Shown in pieces: positions 55,532-64,000 of a stretch of 64,000 nt of DNA. The notes under the pieces are model-generated. The model did not search any database. It was not told the origin of the DNA and worked only from the letters and a program-made list of their open reading frames with translations. Source of the stretch: Pseudoluteimonas sp047602125 (GTDB lineage: Bacteria; Pseudomonadota; Gammaproteobacteria; Xanthomonadales; Xanthomonadaceae); NCBI GenBank assembly GCA_047602125.1, contig JASGIB010000001.1:2480001-2544000 (forward strand). The letters run 5' to 3'. Positions within the stretch are counted from its first letter, which is position 1. Every line of letters begins with the position of its first letter. Made by a program: the position numbers and the translations under genes.

Positions 55532-56272
55532 TCAGAACGACATGAACAAGCCGCCGTTGACCGGGATGTTCGCGCCGGTGATGAAGCCCGCATCGTCGGC
55601 GGCGAGGAACGCCACCGTGCGCGCGATTTCGTCGGGCTCGCCGAGGCGGCCGACCGGCACGTTCGCGACGATGCCGGCGCGGATGTCTTCCGGCAGCGCC
55701 ATCACCATCGCGGTGGCGCAGTAACCCGGCGACACCGAGTTCACGGTCACGCCCTTGCGCGCGACCTCGCGCGCCAGCGACATGGTGAAGCCGTGCATGC
55801 CGGCCTTTGCCGCGGCGTAGTTGGTCTGCCCGAACTGGCCGGTCTGGCCGTTCACCGAACTGATGTTGACGATGCGCCCGAAACCGCGCGTCGCCATGCC
55901 CTCGACCGCGGACCGGCACAGGTTGAACACGCCGCCGAGGTTGACGCCCAGCACCGCGTCCCATTGCGGCTTGTCCATCTTGCGCAGGGTGCCGTCGCGG
56001 GTGATGCCGGCGGCGTTGACGAGGATGTCGAGCGAACCGTGCCGCGATTCGACATCGCGCACCAGCGCGGCGCAGGCGTCGAAGTCGCGCACGTCCAGCG
56101 GCGCGAATTCCACGTCGAGACCGTCGATGGCCGCCCTGAACGCGGCGATGCGTTCCTCGTTTCCCGCGAGGTCGGCCGCGACCACGCGGCAACCGTCCTG
56201 CGCCAGCCTGCGGCAGATCGCCGTGCCCAGGCCGCCCACGCCGCCGGAAACGACGGCCACGCGCTTCGTCAT
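55532..56272 (-). CDS. Acetoacetyl-CoA reductase-like SDR (PhaB-type copy 1)
   Basis: A 246-aa classical short-chain dehydrogenase. N-terminal GGVGGLGTAICRRL, NAAGITRDGTL and active-site SS-Y-K (VNISSVNGQTGQFGQTNYAAAKAG) are complete. The closest family is PhaB/acetoacetyl-CoA reductase, which makes (R)-3-hydroxybutyryl-CoA from acetoacetyl-CoA using NADPH. Its partner is a second copy at 57027, with phaR between them. Confidence 0.8.
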   Translation of the reverse strand: MTKRVAVVSGGVGGLGTAICRRLAQDGCRVVAADLAGNEERIAAFRAAIDGLDVEFAPLDVRDFDACAALVRDVESRHGSLDILVNAAGITRDGTLRKMDKPQWDAVLGVNLGGVFNLCRSAVEGMATRGFGRIVNISSVNGQTGQFGQTNYAAAKAGMHGFTMSLAREVARKGVTVNSVSPGYCATAMVMALPEDIRAGIVANVPVGRLGEPDEIARTVAFLAADDAGFITGANIPVNGGLFMSF

Positions 56273-56306
56273 GCGTTCGATTCCCCTCGGAGCCCGTCGC
56301 GGGCGA

Positions 56307-56792
56307 TCAACGGCGCCGGGCGCCGCTCTTGTCCTTCGCCGCGGAAGGCGATGGCCCGTTGCCGCCGGCCATGTTCTGCTGCAGTTCGTTCCAGAACTGC
56401 AGGTTGCGCTCGGTGAGCTGGTTCATCAGCGCCCAGGGCGATTGCCCGAGCACGCCGCCGAGCTGGTTGCGCAGTTGCCCCTGCTGTTCGAGGAACATCT
56501 GCATCGAACGCTCGAGGTAGTTGCCCATGAAGCCCTGCAGCGAATCGCCGTAGAAACGGATGATCTGGCTGAGCAACTGGGTCGAGAGCACCGGCTGCCC
56601 GTCCTGTTCGTGCTCGGCGATGATCTGCAGCAGGATGGAACGGGTGAGGTCCTCGCCGGTCTTGGCGTCGCATACCTCGAAGTCCTCGCCATCGACGATC
56701 AGCTGGCGGACGTCCTCGACCGTGATGTAGCTCGAGATCTCCGTGTCGTAGAGACGGCGGTTCGGATATTTCTTGATGACACGGACAGCCAT
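56307..56792 (-). CDS. phaR: Polyhydroxyalkanoate synthesis repressor PhaR
   Basis: A 161-aa regulator of PHB synthesis. The N-terminal DNA-binding domain begins VRVIKKYPNRRLYDTEISSYIT, with the PHB-binding domain LLSQIIRFYGDSLQGFMGNYLER. ATG 56792 keeps the family start; an upstream frame exists. PhaR represses phasins and its own gene until PHB appears. PhaR between two reductase genes suggests a PHB metabolic module, although no phaC is in this window. Confidence 0.9.
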   Translation of the reverse strand: MAVRVIKKYPNRRLYDTEISSYITVEDVRQLIVDGEDFEVCDAKTGEDLTRSILLQIIAEHEQDGQPVLSTQLLSQIIRFYGDSLQGFMGNYLERSMQMFLEQQGQLRNQLGGVLGQSPWALMNQLTERNLQFWNELQQNMAGGNGPSPSAAKDKSGARRR

Positions 56793-57026
56793 GCGGCGCG
56801 CTTCCCCCGGGCGATTGCCCGAGCATGGCGCAGTGCAGCACGGGTTGCAACTGGCCAAGGTCTTGCCTCTCCCCATTCATGGGAAGAGGGTGCCGAAGGC
56901 GGGAGAGGGCCTTTTTGAGCGGGCTCGTGCGAGAGGCCGTCCATGGAGCTCCTCTCCTGCCCGGCATCCTTGCCTCGCGTGCTGCCGCCGCATGCGCTGC
57001 CGATAGGGCAGCGCATGCGCGCGGCG

Positions 57027-57767
<741 letters not shown>

Positions 57768-57782
57768 GGCGGGTTCCTGTCC

Positions 57783-58715
57783 CTAGTCGGTGTTGCCTTC
57801 GATTCTAGGCCGCGATCCGCGCAGGTCATGTTGCAGCGCGGCGGACGTCGGTACCGGGCCACGCGGGATGCGCGCGGGATCGAACGCACCGGTCGCGGCC
57901 GCCAGCAACGCATCGCGGCTGGCGATACCCGACAGCACGTCGCCGCGTTGCCCCAGCGCCTTCCATGCCGCGCGCAAGCCCGGCACCGGATCGGCCGCAT
58001 CCACGGGCAGCGAGGCCAGCGATTTCGACAACTTGCGGCCTTGCCCATCGACCACCAGCGGCAAATGCAGGTAGCGCGGCGTCGGCAGGCCGAGCGCGCG
58101 CTGCAGCAGGACCTGGCGCGGGGTGGAATCGAGCAGGTCCGCGCCGCGCACGATGTCGGTGATGCCTTGCGCCGCGTCGTCCACCACCACCGCGAGCTGG
58201 TAGGCCCACGGGCCATCGGCGCGGCGCAGCACGAAATCGCCGACCTCGCGATCGACTCGCTGGACGATGCGGCCGTGCACCGCATCCTCGAACGCGATTT
58301 CGCAGCCATCGGGCACGCGCAGCCGGATCGCCGGATCGGAACGATGCGCGCCGGCGATGCACCGCCGGTGGATGCCTCCTTCGCCGGCGAGGTCGCCGCG
58401 ACTGCAGTGGCATTCGAACGCCAGCCCGTCCGCGAGCAGGCGTTCGAGCGCTGCGCGATAGGCGACGCCGCGTTCGGATTGCCGCCACACCGGGCCGTCC
58501 GGTTCGAATCCGAATCCGGCCAACGTCTGCAACTGCGCTTCGGCGGCGCCGGGAACTTCCCGCGGCGGGTCCAGGTCCTCGACCCGGACCAGCCATTCCC
58601 CGCCCGCGCGCCGCGCCGCGAGCCAACTGCCGAAGGCCGCGACCAGCGAGCCGAAATGCAGCGGGCCGGTGGGCGAGGGCGCGAAGCGGCCACGATACGG
58701 GGCGGGAATCTCCAT
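57783..58715 (-). CDS. gluQ: Glutamyl-Q tRNA(Asp) synthetase
   Basis: A 310-aa truncated glutamyl-tRNA-synthetase paralogue that glutamylates queuosine in tRNA-Asp. HIGH-like FAPSPTGPLHFGSL (11-24), KMSKS-like GRKLSKSLASLP, and the zinc-ligand CHCSRGD...RRCIAG are seen. The anticodon-binding domain is lacking, as expected. ATG 58715 selected over an upstream frame. Confidence 0.93.
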   Translation of the reverse strand: MEIPAPYRGRFAPSPTGPLHFGSLVAAFGSWLAARRAGGEWLVRVEDLDPPREVPGAAEAQLQTLAGFGFEPDGPVWRQSERGVAYRAALERLLADGLAFECHCSRGDLAGEGGIHRRCIAGAHRSDPAIRLRVPDGCEIAFEDAVHGRIVQRVDREVGDFVLRRADGPWAYQLAVVVDDAAQGITDIVRGADLLDSTPRQVLLQRALGLPTPRYLHLPLVVDGQGRKLSKSLASLPVDAADPVPGLRAAWKALGQRGDVLSGIASRDALLAAATGAFDPARIPRGPVPTSAALQHDLRGSRPRIEGNTD

Positions 58716-58788
58716 GGTTGGCTTGAATTTAACCCGCGATCGCCACACTTAGGCCATGCCTGCGCCTGTCGCGCGGGAGGAAACCCCC

Positions 58789-59685
58789 ATGTTGAAGCGC
58801 GTCGCCCTGTTCCTGGCCACCAACCTCGCGGTGCTGATGCTGGTCGGCATCGTCATGTCCGTGTTCAAGGTGGATCCACAGCAATTCACCGGCCTCCTGG
58901 TGATGGCCGCGCTGTTCGGCTTCGGTGGTTCGATCGTTTCCCTGCTGATGTCGAAGTGGGTCGCCAAGCGCTTCACCGGCGCGCAGGTCATCGCGCAGCC
59001 GCGCAACGAGGCCGAGCAGTGGCTGGTCTCCACCGTGCAGCGGCAGGCGCAGAAGGCCGGCATCGGCATGCCCGATGTCGCGGTCTACGACGCGCCGGAA
59101 ATCAATGCCTTCGCCACCGGCGCCAACCGCAACCATGCGCTGGTCGCGGTGTCCACCGGCCTGCTGCGGGCGATGAACCGCGACGAGGCCGAAGCCGTGC
59201 TCGGTCACGAGGTCAGCCACGTCGCCAACGGCGACATGGTGACGATGGCGCTGCTGCAGGGCGTGCTCAACACCTTCGTCATCGTGCTGGCGCGCATCGT
59301 CGGCCGCATCGTCGACGGCTATCTTTCCGGCAACCGCGAGGGCGGCGGCTTCGGCTACTTCATCGTGGTCAACGTGCTGCAACTGGTGTTCGGGCTGTTC
59401 GCCAGCGTCATCGCGATGTGGTTCTCGCGCCATCGCGAGTTCCGCGCCGATGCCGGCGGCGCCACGCTCGCCGGGCGCGACAAGATGATCGCGGCGCTGG
59501 AGCGCCTCGCGCAGAACCACGGCGAAAGCACGCTGCCCAAGCAGATGGCCGCGTTCGGCATCAGCGGCGGCAGCCTCGGCCTCGGTCGCCTGCTGATGAG
59601 CCATCCGCCGCTGGAGGAGCGCATCGCCGCGCTGCGCAACGCGCCGCTGGACGGACGCGCGGTGCGCGAGGGCGTCGTGAGCTGA
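58789..59685 (+). CDS. htpX: Protease HtpX
   Basis: A 298-aa inner-membrane zinc protease for membrane-protein quality control. Four transmembrane helices, HEVSH motif in LGHEVSHVANGDM and EFRADAGGATLAG for the third ligand. ATG 58789 with GGGAGG upstream. It follows gluQ divergently. Confidence 0.95.
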   Translation: MLKRVALFLATNLAVLMLVGIVMSVFKVDPQQFTGLLVMAALFGFGGSIVSLLMSKWVAKRFTGAQVIAQPRNEAEQWLVSTVQRQAQKAGIGMPDVAVYDAPEINAFATGANRNHALVAVSTGLLRAMNRDEAEAVLGHEVSHVANGDMVTMALLQGVLNTFVIVLARIVGRIVDGYLSGNREGGGFGYFIVVNVLQLVFGLFASVIAMWFSRHREFRADAGGATLAGRDKMIAALERLAQNHGESTLPKQMAAFGISGGSLGLGRLLMSHPPLEERIAALRNAPLDGRAVREGVVS

Positions 59686-59706
59686 GGCATCGCCCTGCCG
59701 CAAACG

Positions 59707-59733
59707 AAAAGCCCGCCGATCGGCGGGCTTTTT
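59707..59733 (+). terminator. Terminator after htpX
   Basis: A nearly symmetrical AAAAGCCCGCC / GGCGGGCTTTT stem with GATC loop and T-run, between the converging htpX and the FimX-like gene, so probably used by both. Confidence 0.88.
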
Positions 59734-59753
59734 CGTGTCGCGGCGGATCCGAT

Positions 59754-61844
59754 TCACTCGAACTCGTAATTCATCTCCGCGCTCGGTCCTGCGAGGAAAT
59801 CGCCCTCGACGTAGTCCACGCCGCAGGAAAACAGCGTCGACATGCTGGCCGCGTCCTGCACGAATTCGGCGATGGACCGCATCTTCCTTTCCCGCGCCTG
59901 CGCCGCGATGGCCTGGATGCGCTTCTGGTTGTCCACGTTCTTCGGCAAGTCTTCCATGAAGCTTCGGTCGAGCTTCAGGAATGCCGGGGTCACGTGGGTC
60001 AACAGCTGCATGGAATCGATGCCGGCGCCGAACTGCTCCAGGCCGGTGCGCACGCCGAGCTTGCCGAGGCTTTCGATCAGCGACTGCACGTCGCGCATGT
60101 GGGTGAAGACCTTGGATTCGGGCAACTGCAGCACCAGCCGCTCACCGGGCACGCCGTGCGCCAGCAGGGTTTCGGCGATGTGCCTGGTGAAGCGGTCCTC
60201 GCCGAGCGAATCCTGGCTGATCCGGACCAGCAGCGTGACCGGCTTGCCGGCCTTGATGCGCTCGCCGAGCACGCTGATCGCGCGGGTCATCACCCAGCGG
60301 TCCATTTCGGCCAGCAGGCCGTGTTCCTCGGCGATCTGCATGAACGTGGTCGGCCCGACCAGTTCGCCGTCGCCGGCGTCGAGGCGCAGGTAGGCCTCGT
60401 ACAGCGATTCCGGTTCGCCCATCAGGGTGATCACCGGGCGGTAGTGCAGCAGGAACTGGTCCTTGTCCAGCGCGTCGCGCAGGCGCGCGACCCAGGCCTT
60501 GATCCGGTCTTCCTCGGCGCGGTCGGTGGCGCTGGGGTCGAAGATCTCGAAGCGGTTGCCGCCCACGCCGAGGGCGGATTGCACGACCTGGCTGGCCTTC
60601 GCCAGCACCTGCGAGACGCTGGCGATCTTCTCGCCGATCTGCACGCCGCCGATGCTGGCGGTGATCGCGCTGGAATGCTCGCCGATCTCGAAGATGCCAT
60701 CGGCGAACGCGGCGCGGATGCGTTCGGCCAGCGCCGGCGTGCCGACGTGGTCGCCGCCACGCAGGAGCACGGCGAAGCTGTGCTCGCCGAAGCGCGCCGC
60801 GACCGTATTCGCGTCGCCGGCGAGCGCGTTGCGCAGGCGCCCGGCCATGGCCGCGAGCGCCGCGTCGGCGGCGTCGATGCCCATGTCGTGCAGCAGGCGC
60901 TGGTAATGGTCGGGTTCGACCAGCAACAGGCCGTGCCGCGCCTGGTTCTTGCCCGCATCCGACACCGCGTCCTCGAGCAGGCGCAGGAAGGTCTGGCGGT
61001 TGAGCAGGCCGGTGACCGGGTCGCGTTCCTGCAGGTCCTTGAGCTTCTGCGCCAGTTCGGGATCGTTCGCCAGTTCCTGCCGGCGGAACACCACCTGCAC
61101 GCAGGGTTCGCCCTCGTAGCTGGCCTGGGTGAATTCCATCACCGCGGGGAATTCCTCGCCGTCCATGCCGCGCGCCTCCAGCTCGTAGCTCGGTGGCGGC
61201 GCCTCGCCCTTGCTCAATTGCTTGAGCAATTGCTTGAAGTCGGCGACGTGGCGCGGCGCGACCAGGTCCAGCAGCGACATGCCCTCGACGTCGTCGAAGG
61301 AATCGAAGCCGAACATCTCGAGGTAGGCCGAGTTCGCGCGGATGTGCATGCCTTCGTGCACGTAGGCGATGGGGTCGCGCGAGGATTCGATCAGCGCGTC
61401 GCAGCGGCGTTCGGTTTCCCGCACCTGGGCCTCGAGGCGGCGCAGGGCGCGGCGGGCGTCGAGGTCGGCCCATTCGTTGCGCACCGCCTGCAGCAGTTGC
61501 TGCGGCTTGTCGCGCAGGGCGATCGCGCGCGCGCCGGCGCCGATGGCGGAGGCCACGCCGGCGGCATCGATGGCGTCGAACAGCGCCAGCACCGGAATGT
61601 CCTTGCCGCTGCCGACGACCAGTTGCATCGCCTCGTCGAACGGAATCGCCTGCGCGTTGCGCGAGGCCAGGACGAGGTCGATCGCCTGCCCGGACAGCAA
61701 CGCGGAAAACTCCTCGGCCGAGGCCGGGCGCTGCGGGCGGATGGCGATGCCGGCGTTGCGCAGTCCGCTGACGATGGCCTCGGCGTCCTCGACGCTGTCG
61801 TCGACCACAACGAGGCGCAGCGCGGCGTCGGTTCCCTTCGACAT
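59754..61844 (-). CDS. fimX: FimX-like REC-PAS-GGDEF-EAL signalling protein
   Basis: A 696-aa multidomain c-di-GMP protein. The order is a degenerate receiver (1-125; VVVDDSVEDAE), a PAS domain (about 140-250; IAYVHEGMHIRANSAYLEMFG), a degenerate GGDEF (RFGEHSFAVLL instead of GGDEF, no cyclase), and an EAL domain whose EAL is EAYLRL, with altered catalytic residues. Such a set is that of FimX, which binds c-di-GMP with an inactive EAL and controls type IV pilus assembly through PilZ and PilB. No pilus genes in the window. Confidence 0.85.
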   Translation of the reverse strand: MSKGTDAALRLVVVDDSVEDAEAIVSGLRNAGIAIRPQRPASAEEFSALLSGQAIDLVLASRNAQAIPFDEAMQLVVGSGKDIPVLALFDAIDAAGVASAIGAGARAIALRDKPQQLLQAVRNEWADLDARRALRRLEAQVRETERRCDALIESSRDPIAYVHEGMHIRANSAYLEMFGFDSFDDVEGMSLLDLVAPRHVADFKQLLKQLSKGEAPPPSYELEARGMDGEEFPAVMEFTQASYEGEPCVQVVFRRQELANDPELAQKLKDLQERDPVTGLLNRQTFLRLLEDAVSDAGKNQARHGLLLVEPDHYQRLLHDMGIDAADAALAAMAGRLRNALAGDANTVAARFGEHSFAVLLRGGDHVGTPALAERIRAAFADGIFEIGEHSSAITASIGGVQIGEKIASVSQVLAKASQVVQSALGVGGNRFEIFDPSATDRAEEDRIKAWVARLRDALDKDQFLLHYRPVITLMGEPESLYEAYLRLDAGDGELVGPTTFMQIAEEHGLLAEMDRWVMTRAISVLGERIKAGKPVTLLVRISQDSLGEDRFTRHIAETLLAHGVPGERLVLQLPESKVFTHMRDVQSLIESLGKLGVRTGLEQFGAGIDSMQLLTHVTPAFLKLDRSFMEDLPKNVDNQKRIQAIAAQARERKMRSIAEFVQDAASMSTLFSCGVDYVEGDFLAGPSAEMNYEFE

Positions 61845-61868
61845 GCGGATCTCCAGTGGGGGAAACGC

Positions 61869-62921
61869 CTAATTACACGAAGGCGACGGCGGCGTCCACG
61901 CCGGGGCGAGCGTGCGCTTGCCCGGATCGCCGGCGACTTCGCGCACGAGCTTGGGCACCAGGTAGCCCGGAAGGCGCGTGGCGAGCGCGGCATGCAGGGC
62001 CAGCGCTTCGGCGTCGCCGACCTCGAAGTGCGCGGCGCCGGCCACGCGATCGAGCTGGTGCAGGTAGTAGGGCAGCACGCCGGACTCGAAGCCGCGTTCG
62101 CACAGGTCGGCGAGTGCCGCGACTGAATCGTTCACCCCGCGCAGCAGCACCGCCTGGTTGAGCAGCGTCGCGCCCGCGTCGCGCAGCGCGGCCATCGTGG
62201 CATCGACGTCCGCATCGAATTCGTTGGCGTGGTTGGCATGGACCACGACCGCCACCGGCCACGGCAGTCCGCGCAGCCAGCCGAGCAGGCCGGCATCGAT
62301 GCGTTCGGGCAGCACGATCGGCAGGCGGGTGTGGATGCGCAGGCGGCGCACGTGCGCGATGGCGCGCAGGGCATCGGTGAGTTCGGCCAGCTTGTGGTCC
62401 GCGAGCGAGAGCGGGTCGCCGCCGGAGAGGATGACTTCCGAAATCGAGGCATCGGCCGCGATCGCCGCGACCGCCTCGCGCCATCCGGCCGCGGCCGCGG
62501 TGTCCTCGGCATAGGGATAGTGGCGGCGGAAGCAGTAGCGGCAATGCACCGCGCAACTGCCGGTCGCGACCAGCAAGGCACGGCCCCGGTATTTGTGGAC
62601 CAAGCCGCCGCCGCGCCGGGCCGCGCCGTCGCCGACCGCATCGAGTTCGAAGCCGGGCACGATCCGGTCTTCCTCGTCCAGCGGCAGCACCTGCCGCAGC
62701 AGCGGGTCGCCGGGGTCGCCATGGCGCATGCGCGCGACGAAGCCGCGCGGTACCCGCAGCGGGAAGGACTCTGCGGCAGCCGGTGCGATGCGTCCGGTCA
62801 ATGCTTGCAGCCCGAGCATCGCCAGCAGTTCGCGCGGATCGCGCACGGCCTCGCGCCAGGCCCGGCGCCAGTCGGTCGGTGCCACCTCGGGATGCGGTCG
62901 GATGGGGGCTGCGGGTATCAT
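61869..62921 (-). CDS. epmB: EF-P beta-lysylation protein EpmB
   Basis: A 350-aa radical-SAM lysine 2,3-aminomutase-like enzyme that makes (R)-beta-lysine for EF-P modification. The cluster motif CAVHCRYC (C123, C127, C130) and the GGDPLSLADHKL segment are present. Divergent from efp with about 100 bp between, a strong functional link. The partner ligase EpmA is not in the window. Confidence 0.95.
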   Translation of the reverse strand: MIPAAPIRPHPEVAPTDWRRAWREAVRDPRELLAMLGLQALTGRIAPAAAESFPLRVPRGFVARMRHGDPGDPLLRQVLPLDEEDRIVPGFELDAVGDGAARRGGGLVHKYRGRALLVATGSCAVHCRYCFRRHYPYAEDTAAAAGWREAVAAIAADASISEVILSGGDPLSLADHKLAELTDALRAIAHVRRLRIHTRLPIVLPERIDAGLLGWLRGLPWPVAVVVHANHANEFDADVDATMAALRDAGATLLNQAVLLRGVNDSVAALADLCERGFESGVLPYYLHQLDRVAGAAHFEVGDAEALALHAALATRLPGYLVPKLVREVAGDPGKRTLAPAWTPPSPSCN

Positions 62922-63019
62922 TGCGGCTTCGAGTGACGCGTTCCGGCATCGCCGGTTCTTGTCGGAACAGGAATCCCCACATTTTAAGGCCGCCCGGCGG
63001 GTGGCGCGAAGGAGTACCC

Positions 63020-63586
63020 ATGGCCACCCTGGGCATGAACGACGTCAAGACCGGGCAGAAGATCCTGGTCAACAACGACCCCTGCATCATCACCGAGACC
63101 GAATACGTGAAGCCGGGCAAGGGCCAGGCCTTCACCCGCGTCAAGTACCGCAGCATCAAGTCCGGCCGCGTGGTCGAAATGACCATGAAGGCCACCGACA
63201 ACGTCGAGCAGGCGGACGTGGTCGACACCGACATGCAGTTCCTCTACGCCGACGGCGAGTACTGGCACTTCATGAACCAGGAATCGTTCGAGCAGGTGCA
63301 GGCCGACAAGGCCGGCATGGGCGGCGCCGAGAAGTGGCTGAAGGGCGAGGAAGCCTGCGTGGTGACGCTGTGGAACGGCAACCCGATCGCGGTGCAGCCG
63401 CCGAACTTCGTCGAACTCAAGATCGTCGAGACCGACCCGGGCGTGAAGGGCGACACCGCCGGCACCGGCGGCAAGCCGGCCACGCTGGAAACCGGCGCGG
63501 TGGTGCGCGTGCCGCTGTTCGTCGGCCAGGACGAGATGATCAAGGTCGACACCCGCAGCGGCGAATACGTTTCGCGGGTGAAGTAA
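63020..63586 (+). CDS. efp: Elongation factor P
   Basis: A 188-aa EF-P, which relieves ribosome stalling at polyproline. The modified lysine is K34 in KPGKGQAF, consistent with EpmB-dependent lysylation. All three beta-barrel domains are present. GAAGGAG precedes the ATG at 63020. Confidence 0.97.
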   Translation: MATLGMNDVKTGQKILVNNDPCIITETEYVKPGKGQAFTRVKYRSIKSGRVVEMTMKATDNVEQADVVDTDMQFLYADGEYWHFMNQESFEQVQADKAGMGGAEKWLKGEEACVVTLWNGNPIAVQPPNFVELKIVETDPGVKGDTAGTGGKPATLETGAVVRVPLFVGQDEMIKVDTRSGEYVSRVK

Positions 63587-63590
63587 GCCG

Positions 63591-64000
63591 ATGGCCGACG
63601 CCGCCCGGGAAGCCTGCGACGTCCTGATCGAAGCCGGCTGGGTCGTGCCGGTGGTGCCGCACGGCGTGGTCCTCGAGGATCACGCCGTCGCCGTTTCCGG
63701 GGATCGCATCGTCGCGGTGGTGCCCGTCGCCGAAGCGCGTGCGCGCTTCGATGCCAAGGAAACCGTGTCGCGTCCGGACGGCGCGCTGATCCCGGGCCTG
63801 GTCAACACCCATTGCCACAATCCGATGACGCTGCTGCGAGGCGTCGCCGACGACCTGCCGCTGAAGGTCTGGCTGCAACGGCACATCTGGCCGATTGAGG
63901 CCGCGGTGATCGGCCCGGACTTCGTCGCCGACGGCGTCACCCTGGCCATCGCCGAGATGCTGCGCGGCGGCACCACCTGCGCCAACGAGAACTATTTCTT
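63591..64000 (+). CDS. mtaD: Amidohydrolase (TRZ/ATZ family, MtaD-like), cut by window end
   Basis: The N-terminal 136 residues of a deaminase of the 5-methylthioadenosine/S-adenosylhomocysteine deaminase family. The metal motif is in GLVNTHCHNPMTLLRGVADDLPL and a second TTCANENYF begins at the edge. It begins 4 bp after efp, so it is probably cotranscribed. In relatives this gene takes part in purine-thioether recycling; the incomplete sequence limits certainty. Confidence 0.85.
   Translation, partial: MADAAREACDVLIEAGWVVPVVPHGVVLEDHAVAVSGDRIVAVVPVAEARARFDAKETVSRPDGALIPGLVNTHCHNPMTLLRGVADDLPLKVWLQRHIWPIEAAVIGPDFVADGVTLAIAEMLRGGTTCANENYF

Overview
The window is 64 kb of GC-rich DNA (roughly two thirds G+C by eye) with tightly packed genes. 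It looks like the core chromosome of a gammaproteobacterium of the Xanthomonadales, Lysobacter/Luteimonas-like. The signs are a RecA beginning MDENKK, a LexA of the xanthomonad type with a GTAGTA-type palindromic operator, the lexA-recA-recX-alaS-csrA order, a FimX-like REC-PAS-GGDEF-EAL protein, and ypjD divergent from ffh. No search could be run, so the genus is inference.

Layout: (1) 1-8937: the end of ribF, then ileS, lspA and ispH, a tRNA-Thr, a small unknown gene, a PQQ-type sugar dehydrogenase, a membrane-anchored methyltransferase and radA. (2) 8938-13687: a leftward marR-nodT-emrA-emrB efflux operon. (3) 13775-21627: ypjD, ffh, three envelope genes (VIT-type metal transporter, DUF898 protein, M48 protease) lying between ffh and the rpsP-rimM-trmD-rplS ribosome operon, then hslR. 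(4) 21617-28903: an MFS exporter, a DUF937 protein, katG and mutS. (5) 28904-38239: an accessory block with somewhat lower GC and longer gaps. It holds two paralogous MerR regulators, DJ-1/PfpI protein, alpha/beta hydrolase, atypical SDR, saccharopine-dehydrogenase-like reductase, coniferyl-aldehyde-type dehydrogenase and acetoacetate-decarboxylase-like protein, followed by a divergent XRE/HTH regulator pair. (6) 38240-50322: an MsrA-thioredoxin-MsrB lipoprotein, a flavoprotein, alcohol dehydrogenase, pncC, a membrane protein, lexA, recA, an AT-richer insertion with a small membrane protein and a TfoX-domain protein, recX, alaS and csrA. (7) 50374-51110: tRNA-Ser, tRNA-Ala and tRNA-Arg, with tandem 118/119-bp repeats that each copy the 3' end of tRNA-Ser. 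(8) 51116-64000: rnd, an SUMF1-domain lipoprotein, an M48 protease, two PhaB-type reductases flanking phaR, gluQ, htpX, fimX, epmB, efp and the start of an amidohydrolase (mtaD-like).

Most interesting. First, three promoters in the accessory block share one unusual architecture: TTGACC/A, a 19-bp spacer with a dyad, then TATGGT/CT. That is the hallmark of MerR-activated promoters. They stand before the DJ-1 gene, the hydrolase and a four-gene operon that itself encodes the second MerR. Together they look like one small regulon for carbonyl or electrophile stress that has not, to my knowledge, been described. Second, the tRNA-Ser gene is followed by a repeat array resembling the rtT-type arrays behind E. 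coli tyrT. Smaller observations are a slippery T6 site joining two halves of a small membrane protein, a probably leaderless lexA under its own operator, and paired inverted REP-like elements at three places.
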